DNA of 64,000 nt from Candidatus Epulonipiscium sp. (GTDB lineage: Bacteria; Bacillota; Clostridia; Lachnospirales; Defluviitaleaceae): positions 1 to 64,000 of the forward strand of contig JAAYQR010000027.1 of assembly GCA_012519205.1 (NCBI GenBank). Reading direction: 5' to 3'. Shown in pieces: positions 1-6,611 of this stretch. Made by a program: the position numbers and the translations under genes. The notes under the pieces were generated by a model, which was not told where the DNA came from, made no database searches, and was given only the letters and a program-made list of their open reading frames with translations. How positions within the stretch are numbered: position 1 is the stretch's first letter; the number at the start of each line of letters is the position of its first letter.

Positions 1-2
1 AT

Positions 3-72
3 ATGTTCCCACGAACAGTGCTTTCTCAAAAATGACCGAAAAACCATTGACATGTTCCCACGTACAGATGCT
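3..72. repeat. Pair of 20-21 bp direct repeats
   Basis: Two near-identical copies of ATGTTCCCACG(A/T)ACAG followed by GCT lie at 3-22 and 52-72, 49 bp apart. The second copy falls between a TTGACA (47-52) and a TATAAA (72-77), that is, in a 19-nt promoter spacer. The core GTTCCCACGAAC is a short imperfect dyad. This looks like a pair of regulator sites at a promoter, but no coding region follows directly, so the role is unproven. Confidence 0.4.
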
Positions 73-334
73 ATAAAAAATGCCCCACAGACATCAATTC
101 CATCAACTCGATCCATGTGGAGACGGTGGTATTGATGTCAAGAAAAGATAAGTAATGTGTGGAAAAGGCTTGAAATGAAGGTATTCCGAGAGTTGGGGGG
201 AGAAACTGCGGCTCTCGGATTTTTTGTTTTGTGTCAAAACCAAACATATCCACGGTCGGTAGGTCATAGGGTTGAGTTGACAGGTTTGAAATGGAATAGG
301 TTGGGGAGAAAGAATTATTAAATATTTCATGTAT
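73..334. other. Non-coding stretch with a long-range inverted repeat
   Basis: No credible gene is seen. A perfect 9-bp inverted repeat (GACATCAAT at 90-98, ATTGATGTC at 131-139) is followed at 186-230 by a hairpin with a T-run. Promoter-like elements (47-77), a foldable segment and a terminator in this order would fit a small untranslated RNA of about 150 nt or the tail of a lost gene. I do not recognise a known RNA family. Confidence 0.3.
186..230 (+). terminator. Rho-independent terminator
   Basis: Stem CCGAGAG (186-192) pairs with CTCTCGG (212-218) across a 19-nt loop and is followed by ATTTTTTGTTTT. It would end whatever is transcribed from the promoter-like elements near 47-77. Confidence 0.6.
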
Positions 335-364
335 TCATATCAAATCATATTAAATCATATAAAA
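335..364 (+). repeat. Three tandem 10-bp repeats upstream of a promoter
   Basis: TCATATCAAA, TCATATTAAA and TCATATAAAA lie head to tail at 335-344, 345-354 and 355-364, ending three bases before the -35 box. A 10-bp period puts the same face of the helix in register. This is what stacked binding sites for a small DNA-binding protein would look like; the adjacent excisionase-like gene is the obvious candidate, which is inference. Confidence 0.5.
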
Positions 365-367
365 ATG

Positions 368-396
368 TTGAAAAGAAAATAAAAATATGGTATAAT
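368..396 (+). promoter_or_regulatory. Promoter of the HTH/methyltransferase pair
   Basis: TTGAAA (368-373) and TATAAT (391-396) are separated by 17 nt, with a TGG just before the -10 box. It lies 45 nt upstream of the HTH start codon. Confidence 0.6.
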
Positions 397-440
397 ACTA
401 AAGAGTGAAAACCCGAAAAATATATGCGAGGAGATTTGAT

Positions 441-635
441 ATGACTATTGAGAATAATGATAAATGGATTAATCTTGAAGAAGCCGCTGATTACTTGAGC
501 GTAAATAAAGACACTATAAGAAACTGGATTCGAAAAGACATAGGCATTCCAGCACACAAAATAGGTAAGCTGTGGAAGTTTAAAAAATCAGAATTAGACG
601 AGTGGATTAAAAGTGGAAAAAGTGCAAATATTTAG
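441..635 (+). CDS. Excisionase-family helix-turn-helix protein
   Basis: A 64-residue DNA-binding protein of the excisionase/MerR-like HTH_17 type. The pattern LEEAADYLSVNKDTIRNWI followed by KIGKLWKFKKSELDEWI is the family's winged helix-turn-helix: a helix pair, then a beta-hairpin ending in an acidic helix. The start at 441 is chosen because GAGGAGA lies 7 nt upstream; an earlier in-frame start at 405 has no ribosome site. Such proteins act as recombination directionality factors, or as small regulators beside methyltransferase or restriction genes. Here it is 15 nt from a C5 methyltransferase, so a control role is plausible. No integrase is visible in the window. Confidence 0.8.
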   Translation: MTIENNDKWINLEEAADYLSVNKDTIRNWIRKDIGIPAHKIGKLWKFKKSELDEWIKSGKSANI

Positions 636-650
636 AATAGGAGACATAAG

Positions 651-1886
651 ATGAATAGAAATGCTATAAGTTTATTTTCATCTTCTGGAATTGGAGATTT
701 AGGATTAAAAGCAAACAATATTCAAACGGTCATTGGATGTGAGCTGTTACCAGAACGTATGAAACTGTTTTCAAATAACTATCCTGATGCAAAATGTTTT
801 CTAGGAGATATTTGGGAGTTAAAAGAAGAAATTGTTTCGTATTATAGAACACAATATGAAGAAGCACCATTTATGATAATAGCAACTCCGCCATGTCAAG
901 GAATGTCATCAAATGGCATGGGGAAAATGTTAAATGATTATAGAAAAGGTCTTAGACCAAAGATGGACCCAAGAAATCGATTAATAATTCCGGCAGTCAA
1001 GATAATAAAAGAACTTCAGCCAGAGTGGGTAATTCTTGAAAATGTGGCTAATATGGTCAATACACTAATTTTAGACGAGGAAGATAATTTAATAAATATT
1101 ATTGAATATATTAAAAGAGAATTAGGAGATGTTTATTCTGGAGAACCTAAGGTAGTTGATGTGGCGGATTATGGGATTCCTCAACACAGAAGAAGATTGA
1201 TAACAGTATTAACGAGAAACGAAAAAGGAAAAATGGTTTTTGAATCAAATAAAACACTTATTCCGCCGCCAACTCATTCTTCAACAGATACGTTGGTAAC
1301 AAGCCATTGGATTACATTGAGAGAGGCTATTGGTAATCTTCCGCCACTTAGGGCTGAAAAAGGTAAAAACATTGATAAAAAGTTTAATCCATTGCATAAA
1401 GTTCCAATTCTTGATGAGAAGAAGATATTTTGGGTTGATAATACACCTGAAGGTGAGACCGCCTTTAACAATCAGTGTGTAAATCCTGAATGCGGATATA
1501 CAGGAAACCAAAGACACGGAGCCTCTCATAATGAAGAAGGAATAAATAAATACAGTACAGAAACGCCCTTATATTGTGAAAAATGTGGTGCCTTACTACC
1601 TAGACCTTGGGTTGAAGATAAGAAAACAGGTGAAAAACGTTTAATGAAGGGATTTGTGAGCGCTTATAAAAGAATGATGTGGGATGAACCTGCGAGCACA
1701 TTGACCCAAAATTTTCAATTTGCTTGCTCGGATAACAAACTTCATCCAGATCAGTGTAGAGTGTTATCCTTACATGCCTATTACTATTGGAGAAAACGCA
1801 TTGAATTTATTAATAAAGATGATATGGATACAAATGATACACCGACCTTCGTAGAATTCATCAGCCAGCTACAAAAAAGATGTTAG
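651..1886 (+). CDS. C5 DNA methyltransferase, C-terminus replaced by IS66 sequence
   Basis: DNA (cytosine-5)-methyltransferase. Motif I is FSSSGIGDLGL (about residue 9), motif IV is TPPCQGMS with the catalytic Cys82, motif VI is ENV, motif VIII is QHRRRLI, and motif IX ends in CRVLSLH near residue 374. Between motifs VIII and IX is a C4 zinc-ribbon-like insert (Cys276, Cys281, Cys309, Cys312). After LSLH the reading frame runs into AYYYWRKRIEF, which matches the end of an IS66 TnpA (Orf1) protein rather than the expected glutamate and motif X. The last 37 or so residues are therefore foreign and motif X, which helps bind the cofactor, is missing. Activity is doubtful. The HTH gene upstream and NERD gene downstream suggest remains of a defence island. 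Confidence 0.85.
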   Translation: MNRNAISLFSSSGIGDLGLKANNIQTVIGCELLPERMKLFSNNYPDAKCFLGDIWELKEEIVSYYRTQYEEAPFMIIATPPCQGMSSNGMGKMLNDYRKGLRPKMDPRNRLIIPAVKIIKELQPEWVILENVANMVNTLILDEEDNLINIIEYIKRELGDVYSGEPKVVDVADYGIPQHRRRLITVLTRNEKGKMVFESNKTLIPPPTHSSTDTLVTSHWITLREAIGNLPPLRAEKGKNIDKKFNPLHKVPILDEKKIFWVDNTPEGETAFNNQCVNPECGYTGNQRHGASHNEEGINKYSTETPLYCEKCGALLPRPWVEDKKTGEKRLMKGFVSAYKRMMWDEPASTLTQNFQFACSDNKLHPDQCRVLSLHAYYYWRKRIEFINKDDMDTNDTPTFVEFISQLQKRC

Positions 1887-2234
1887 ACCTTTTTGCAAAG
1901 GATGCAGAACATATTTACATTGCCTGTGGATCAACTGACTTCCGCAAGCAAATGATGGATTGGTGGCACTGGTAAACCTACAGTTTAAAATAGAATCATT
2001 TTCAGATAGCTGTGTCTTCATCTTTTGCAATAAAAGAAAAAACTCCATCAAAGTTTTAAGATATAATAAAAACGAATTTATCTTAGCCAGCAAAAAATTA
2101 TTGGAGGGAATGAAATTTCAGTGGCCTAAGAATGCTGCCGAAGTAAAAGAAATTACACTGCAACAGATGCAATGGCTTCTGTAGGGGCTTGAAATGGAGG
2201 AAAAAAAGCACTTCATCCAGTTGAAAAGGGACTT
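1774..2234 (+). mobile_element. Internally deleted IS66 remnant (tnpA tail, tnpB)
   Basis: The segment starts with the end of IS66 orf1 (HAYYYWRKR near 1776), fused in frame to the methyltransferase. It continues from ATG 1880 into IS66 orf2/TnpB: AEHIYIACGSTDFRKQ, then NLQFKIESFSDSCVFIFCN and QQMQWLL. A one-base deletion near 1950 breaks the frame between FRKQ and GLVALV, and a TAG at 2182-2184 replaces what is normally a Glu codon before GLEMEEKK. No TnpC transposase is present and I found no terminal repeats. It is dead and can only be mobilised in trans, if at all. Confidence 0.8.
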
Positions 2235-2371
2235 GACAATCCCATTGGTAAGAGTGATAAAGAATTTAAAAAAATAATATATACAATACAAGCGAAGATA
2301 AAAGATTTAAAAGAAAAACTAAGACGGTTTGCAATAACTTATGAACCAGGTACATCAGTTACATCAGTTAC

Positions 2372-2515
2372 TTGAGGAAAATTGCTAATCTTCCAAAAAT
2401 GTCTTATAATAGGATACAAGCTTTTAATCAGAGAGATAGTAAATAAAATATGGGATTAGAGCCTAACAAATCAAGGAAAAATCAAAAAAATCGTCCCCAA
2501 TGATTCCGAGGGGTG
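2372..2515 (+). mobile_element. RAYT transposase tail with REP-like motif
   Basis: A 24-codon open piece (2372-2446) reads LRKIANLPKMSYNRIQAFN and resembles the C-terminal HTH-like end of clostridial REP-associated tyrosine transposases. It is followed by AATCAAAAAAATCGTCCCC (about 2480-2498) and GAGGGGTGG, a REP-like inverted element. The same block recurs at 8114-8300 with about 80 percent identity. From 2185 to 2371 I see no gene, only a decayed frame reading roughly KIIYTIQAKIKDLKEKLRR. Confidence 0.6.
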
Positions 2516-2638
2516 GTTCGTGATGCAAGAAGATTCGAGAGGAGGGATGTGGATTTAATAAGCAGGATTACTAGTTTTTAAATCGGTCTGGATATAGGTG
2601 TCAGAATACTTAAGAAATATGATAAAGAAGAGGTTGAT

Positions 2639-3337
2639 ATGGGATTTTTAGTGATTTGCTTTTTATTAACATATGCAATTATTGTAATGCTTAGATATAG
2701 AGCATATAATAAATCTAGCTATAAGAATGTAAGTGAGAATAGTTTTTTAAAAACAATCTTTGATAAAGGAAATTATGGGGAGTTCTTAACCTTCAGATAT
2801 CTTGAGAAGTTAGATGGAAATAATAAACTTATGGCTAATTTATACATCCCTAAGTCGGATGGAGCAACAACAGAGATTGATTTAATTATGATTTCCTAAA
2901 CAGGTATATATGTCTTTGAATCAAAGAATTATAGTGGGTGGATTTTTGGCAATGAGAAAGATAAGAACTGGACTCAAATGTTATAAAATAAGCAGAAAAA
3001 TCGATTCTTTAATCCTATACGGCAAAATAATAGTCATATCAATGCACTAAAAAGGGTCGCAGAAATAGATGATAGTTCTTTCTATAAATCATACATAATT
3101 TTTAGCGAGCGCTGTGAATTGAAAAAGATTACTGTTGTATCACCTGATATCAAAGTTATAAAGAGAAATGCATTACCCAAAACGATAAGAGAGGATATAG
3201 CCACTTCGAAAAAATGCCTAACTACTGAAGAGATGAATCAATTATTTTTTAAGCTGCAAAAATATGCAAATGCAGATGAGACCGTCAAAAAGGCTCACAT
3301 TGATAGTGTACAAAAAAAGTTATCACAAGATAACTAA
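2639..3337 (+). pseudogene. NERD (nuclease-related) domain protein with two stop codons
   Basis: One continuous frame of 233 codons encodes an N-terminal membrane helix (residues 2-18), then a NERD domain: GNYGEFLTFRYLEKL, TEIDLIMIS, TGIYVFESKNYSGWIFG. It is interrupted only by TAA at 2897-2899 and TAA at 2984-2986; the frame is otherwise intact to 3337 (SERCELKKITV, then a C-terminal helical tail). The conserved Glu, Asp and Glu-Ser-Lys of the nuclease-like core are readable across the first stop. NERD proteins are thought to act on DNA and often occur in plasmid or defence contexts. Two ochre codons without frameshifts suggest recent inactivation. A recoded gene or sequencing error is less likely but not excluded. 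Confidence 0.75.
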
Positions 3338-3375
3338 GGCTCGGATTAATGCATACCGTCCGCTGGGATGGTACC

Positions 3376-3625
3376 TCAGGACAAATCGTTCCCAATGGTT
3401 TCATTCGTACCAGGGGATCTCCATGTTGCCCCTCCATCTTCTGAAATTACATTGTTGAAATAACTCATTCCTGTAAAAACTTTTTTACTTTCTGTTACCG
3501 TTGTGTTGGGTTCTACCTCATAAACTTCATCAGGTTCTAGTCTTGTTCCTGTATGCTTGTTTATGTACTGTACGGTTACAGTTGGTTTGTCTAGAGGTTC
3601 TAATTCGATAGGGCTTTGGAAAAAA
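3376..3625 (-). pseudogene. C-terminal fragment of a surface-repeat protein
   Basis: On the minus strand an open stretch ending with TGA at 3376-3378 reads PTVTVQYINKHTG, LEPDEVYEVEPNTTVTE and GMSYFNNVISEDG. The beta-rich pattern recalls MucBP-like or other cell-wall repeat domains. There is no start codon or ribosome site and no anchor motif, so it is an orphan fragment. Domain assignment is tentative. Confidence 0.35.
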
Positions 3626-3720
3626 TTGATGTCAGAATATATTACTAGAGATAGATTCTATTATTAACTTTTCTTTTTTATGGAATCAATGCAGCAAAGA
3701 ACATTTATAAGGTGATGAAT

Positions 3721-4440
3721 ATGAGGATTAATAAGTTTATTAGTTCAACGGGATTATGTTCAAGAAGACAGGTTGACGAGTTAATTGAACAGGGAAAAGT
3801 AAAGATCAATGGTAATACAGCTGTAATTGGAGATAGCGTATATCCCGAGGATAGAGTAGAGGTAAATGGCCAGTTGGTAAAGCCAAAGATGACAAAGCTA
3901 TATATTGCCTTAAATAAACCACCAGGTATTACTTGTACGACTGAGAGGCACATAAAAGGCAATATAATTGATTTTATAAATCACCCTGAACGTATTTTTC
4001 CAATAGGAAGGCTGGACAAAGAGTCAGAGGGATTAATTTTGCTTACCAATGATGGGGATATTGTCAATAAAATATTGAGGAATGAAAACGACAATGAGAA
4101 GGATTATATTGTAACTGTAAATAAAGCTATCACACCTGCCTTTATTGAGGGAATGTCAGGTAGAGTGGAGATCTATAATCCTGTTAAGAATGAATATACT
4201 TTGACAAACCGTTGTAAAGTCGAAAAAATAAACGCCAGGACATTTAAAATTACTCTTACTCAAGGATTAAACAGACAAATAAGAAGAATGTGCAGTCATT
4301 TTGGTTATAGGGTTGAGAAATTAAAGCGGATTCGTATTATGAATATTAAATTAAAGAATTTGCCTGTAGGAAAGTGGAGAAATCTGACAGAAGAAGAGAT
4401 AAAGAAAATGATTAGAATCATCGGGGATGGTTCTAGTTGA
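3721..4440 (+). CDS. rluF: 23S rRNA pseudouridine synthase RluF
   Basis: A 239-residue enzyme that isomerises uridine to pseudouridine in 23S rRNA; the RluF subgroup acts at U2604 in E. coli. An N-terminal S4 RNA-binding domain (INKFISSTGLCSRRQVDELI) is followed by the catalytic domain with FPIGRLDKESEGLI, where the Asp of GRLDK is the nucleophile, and by LTQGLNRQIRRMCSHFGY. Similarity to RluF rather than RluB runs along the whole length, including VEKLKRIRIMNI near the end. Three in-frame starts (GTG 3712, ATG 3715, ATG 3721) overlap the ribosome site AAGGTG at 3709; 3721 gives proper spacing. It stands alone inside an otherwise eroded region, so it is probably the core chromosome showing through. 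Confidence 0.88.
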   Translation: MRINKFISSTGLCSRRQVDELIEQGKVKINGNTAVIGDSVYPEDRVEVNGQLVKPKMTKLYIALNKPPGITCTTERHIKGNIIDFINHPERIFPIGRLDKESEGLILLTNDGDIVNKILRNENDNEKDYIVTVNKAITPAFIEGMSGRVEIYNPVKNEYTLTNRCKVEKINARTFKITLTQGLNRQIRRMCSHFGYRVEKLKRIRIMNIKLKNLPVGKWRNLTEEEIKKMIRIIGDGSS

Positions 4441-4495
4441 TTACTTTGTGTATTGGATTACACTTTCTGTAAATAATTTGACAGGAGATGTTTTT

Positions 4496-4537
4496 ATGCC
4501 AAGAGTAGCAAGAAAAGAAAGCAGTACGGGGGTGTAT
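4496..4537 (+). mobile_element. First 14 codons of a RAYT transposase
   Basis: MPRVARKESSTGVY is typical of the N-terminus of RAYT (Y1 transposase-like) proteins, which normally continue HIMLRG. Here the match stops after Tyr and aldehyde dehydrogenase sequence takes over. The ribosome site AGGAG (4483) probably came with it. Confidence 0.65.
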
Positions 4538-5923
4538 GAAAACATGGAATATAAAGAAATTGTAAAAATCGTAAATGAACAAAAAGAATACTTTAATAAC
4601 GGTAAAACACTTGACATTGAATTTCGGCTTGCAGAGCTGAAACGACTTAAATCTGCCATTATAGGTAATGAACAAGAGATTTTAAATGCCCTTAAACAGG
4701 ATTTGTATAAGCCGTTAATAGAATCCTATACCTCTGAGATTGGTTTGATTATTAGAGAAATCAATACTGCTATTAAGAATTTGAAAAAGTGGGCAAAACC
4801 AGAAAAGATCAAATCGACGTTTCTCACTTTCCCCTCAAAGAATTATATTATGGCAGAGCCTTTTGGGGTCTCGCTGATAATCAGTCCATGGAACTATCCT
4901 TTTCAGCTTTCACTGGTACCTCTTGTCGGTGCAATTGCAGCAGGCAATTGCTGTATAATAAAACCTTCGGAGTATTCAGTGGCATCAATTGATGTTATCA
5001 AAAAGCTAATAAACAATACATTTGACAGCAATTATATATTTGTTATTGATGGGGATTCAGAGGTTAGTAAGTACCTGCTTGAGCAACCTTTTGATAAAAT
5101 ATTCTTCACCGGAAGTCCCGAGATTGGGAAGATAGTCATGGAAAGAGCTGCAAAGCATTTGACTTCTGTAACCTTGGAGCTAGGTGGAAAGAGCCCTTGC
5201 GTTGTAGATAAGAATATAAATATTGATATTACGGCAAAAAGAATTTTATGGGGTAAGTTCATGAACGCAGGGCAAACCTGTATAGCCCCCGATTATTTGA
5301 TAGTGCACAAAGATATAAAGGAACAGTTGTATATTGCACTTAAGAAATGGATAACTGTATTTTTTTCGGAAAACCCACAAAATAGTCCAGACTTTGGGCG
5401 TATCATTAACAAGAAACATTTCGACAGGCTTAAAAACTATCTGGTAGAGAGTAAGATTATTTTTGGAGGTAGTTCTAATGAACAAAAACTCTATATTGAG
5501 CCTAGCATTATAGAGATTGATGATTTGAATTCCCCCATTATGCAGGAAGAAATATTTGGTCCTATTCTTCCCGTTGTTGTGTATCATAAGCCACAGGATA
5601 TAAAAGAGATAATAGCACGAAATCCCAATCCTCTTGGCTTCTACCTGTTTTCAACTGATAAAATGTTAATGAAACAGCTGATTCATGGAATTCCTTTTGG
5701 TGGGGGGTGCATTAATGATGTAATCAGTCATGTTACAAATCATAATCTGCCTTTCGGCGGAAGGGGAACAAGTGGTATTGGCAGTTATCATGGGCGATAT
5801 AGCTTTGATGCATTCTCACATAAAAAATCTGTACTTCAGAATGGCTTTATATTTGACATGTCTATGAAATATCCTCCCTATAAGGATATACATACCCACA
5901 TAAGAAAATTTATAATGAAATGA
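4496..5923 (+). CDS. Class 3 aldehyde dehydrogenase with a RAYT-derived N-terminus
   Basis: NAD(P)-dependent oxidation of aldehydes to acids, of the YwdH/ALDH3 type. From Met at 4544 the protein has 459 residues, the usual family length. ISPWNYPFQLSL, FFTGSPEIGKIVM, LELGGKSPC (general base Glu212) and NAGQTCIAPDY (nucleophile Cys246) are all present, as is LPFGGRGTSGIG (numbering from 4544). Upstream in frame, ATG 4496 has an AGGAG site 8 nt away and adds MPRVARKESSTGVY, the signature start of REP-associated tyrosine transposases. So either translation begins at the transposon-derived codon, giving a 16-residue foreign leader, or at 4544 using GGGGGTG at 4528. I give the longer form because its ribosome site is better. 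Confidence 0.85.
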   Translation: MPRVARKESSTGVYENMEYKEIVKIVNEQKEYFNNGKTLDIEFRLAELKRLKSAIIGNEQEILNALKQDLYKPLIESYTSEIGLIIREINTAIKNLKKWAKPEKIKSTFLTFPSKNYIMAEPFGVSLIISPWNYPFQLSLVPLVGAIAAGNCCIIKPSEYSVASIDVIKKLINNTFDSNYIFVIDGDSEVSKYLLEQPFDKIFFTGSPEIGKIVMERAAKHLTSVTLELGGKSPCVVDKNINIDITAKRILWGKFMNAGQTCIAPDYLIVHKDIKEQLYIALKKWITVFFSENPQNSPDFGRIINKKHFDRLKNYLVESKIIFGGSSNEQKLYIEPSIIEIDDLNSPIMQEEIFGPILPVVVYHKPQDIKEIIARNPNPLGFYLFSTDKMLMKQLIHGIPFGGGCINDVISHVTNHNLPFGGRGTSGIGSYHGRYSFDAFSHKKSVLQNGFIFDMSMKYPPYKDIHTHIRKFIMK

Positions 5924-5978
5924 ACCAAATGAGGGGGATATCGTTGGGCAATTATAGGTGATATTGTAGGAATAGTTA

Positions 5979-6027
5979 TTGACATATGACATTAATGAGG
6001 TATAATAAGTATAAGTGACATATGTCA
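5979..6027 (+). promoter_or_regulatory. Promoter with twin TGACATATGTCA operators (locus A)
   Basis: TTGACA (5979-5984) and TATAAT (6001-6006) are 16 nt apart. A perfect palindrome TGACATATGTCA lies downstream at 6016-6027, and an 11-of-12 copy TGACATATGACA (5980-5991) overlaps the -35 box. The half-site layout TGA-N6-TCA is the form bound by Crp/Fnr-family proteins. The same architecture recurs at 25418-25468. Sites over the -35 box and just after the -10 box imply repression. The likely regulator is the Crp/Fnr protein at 28510-29199 or the DUF134 protein; this is inference. Confidence 0.7.
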
Positions 6028-6050
6028 TAAACTATAAGGAGGTGAATAGC

Positions 6051-6329
6051 ATGCCAAGAAGAGATGGAACCGGTCCAATGGGTGCCGGAGCAATGACTGG
6101 AAGAGGTTTAGGAATTTGCACAGGTGCCAATGCAGTAAAGTATGGAGTTGGTCTCGGAATGGGATTAGGCCTTGGACTTGCTTGCAGACGCGGTTTCGGT
6201 CGTGGCTTTGGTAGAGGGTTCTCAGTTAACCAGATCTCCTCGAAAACACAAAAAGAGTTGCTCAATGAACAGAAAACCATGTTGCAAGATCGACTCGAAT
6301 CTATTGATAAGCAATTAGAAAACCTATAA
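6051..6329 (+). CDS. DUF5320 family glycine/arginine-rich protein
   Basis: A 92-residue protein starting MPRRDGTGPMGAGAMTGRG, the hallmark of DUF5320. A Gly-rich middle (residues 24-60, GLGMGLGLGLACRRGFGRGF) is followed by a short coiled-coil-like C-terminal helix (LLNEQKTMLQDRLESIDKQL). The family's molecular role is unknown to me; members sit next to DUF134 and NifX/ORP-like genes, which points to metal-cluster metabolism. The ribosome site AAGGAGGTG ends 7 nt before the ATG. The gene follows the twin-operator promoter and is followed by a terminator and a truncated DUF134, so the rest of its usual operon is missing here and found at 25.5-28.4 kb. Confidence 0.8.
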   Translation: MPRRDGTGPMGAGAMTGRGLGICTGANAVKYGVGLGMGLGLGLACRRGFGRGFGRGFSVNQISSKTQKELLNEQKTMLQDRLESIDKQLENL

Positions 6330-6340
6330 TGGGAATCAGA

Positions 6341-6370
6341 AATAACCAGAGGACGCTCTGGTTATTTTTG
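6341..6370 (+). terminator. Terminator after the DUF5320 gene
   Basis: AATAACCAGAG (6341-6351) pairs with CTCTGGTTATT (6356-6366) around a GACG loop and is followed by TTTG. In locus B a weaker hairpin (AACAG at 25534, CTGTT at 25547) sits in the same place between DUF5320 and DUF134, so it may originally have been an intra-operon attenuator. Confidence 0.7.
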
Positions 6371-6392
6371 ATTAGGATGAAGGTGATGAATT

Positions 6393-6521
6393 GTGGCGAG
6401 ACTGATGAAGTGGAGGAATGTTTGCCGCTTGCCTAAAAGCAATGGAAAATCAAACCGTCATTTATTACACACTTTACCGGCGTCCTATTCCAACAGGCGA
6501 AGCGCCCTAAACAACTGTTGA
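6393..6521 (+). pseudogene. Truncated DUF134 gene
   Basis: From GTG 6393 the frame reads VARLMKWRNVCRLPKSNGK, matching the first 16 or so residues of the intact DUF134 protein at 25578 ([19 protein letters not shown]). It then loses similarity and ends at TGA 6519. A ribosome site (AAGGTGATG) precedes it. Only the first eighth of the gene remains. Bases 6522-6611 hold nothing I recognise. Confidence 0.7.
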
Positions 6522-6611
6522 CGTTCGCTTTTGCTACATCGATAAAAGTGTATTGGCCTAATTAATATTGTAATGGTATTTGTAACTCAAGGTACGACAC
6601 TTATATAAAGT

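Noticed and set aside
3-72. CRISPR-like repeats
   Set aside because: Only two copies 49 bp apart, with no further units and no cas genes; the GTTCCC start resembles type I-E repeats only superficially.
2639-2899. Short NERD-like gene of 86 codons as a separate functional protein
   Set aside because: The homology and reading frame continue past the TAA to 3337, so this is the 5' part of an interrupted gene.
5246-5587. Antisense open frame of 113 codons inside the aldehyde dehydrogenase gene
   Set aside because: No ribosome site and no family resemblance; it mirrors the coding strand of a clear enzyme gene. The same applies to similar frames opposite copA, trpA, mnmA and the MATE gene.
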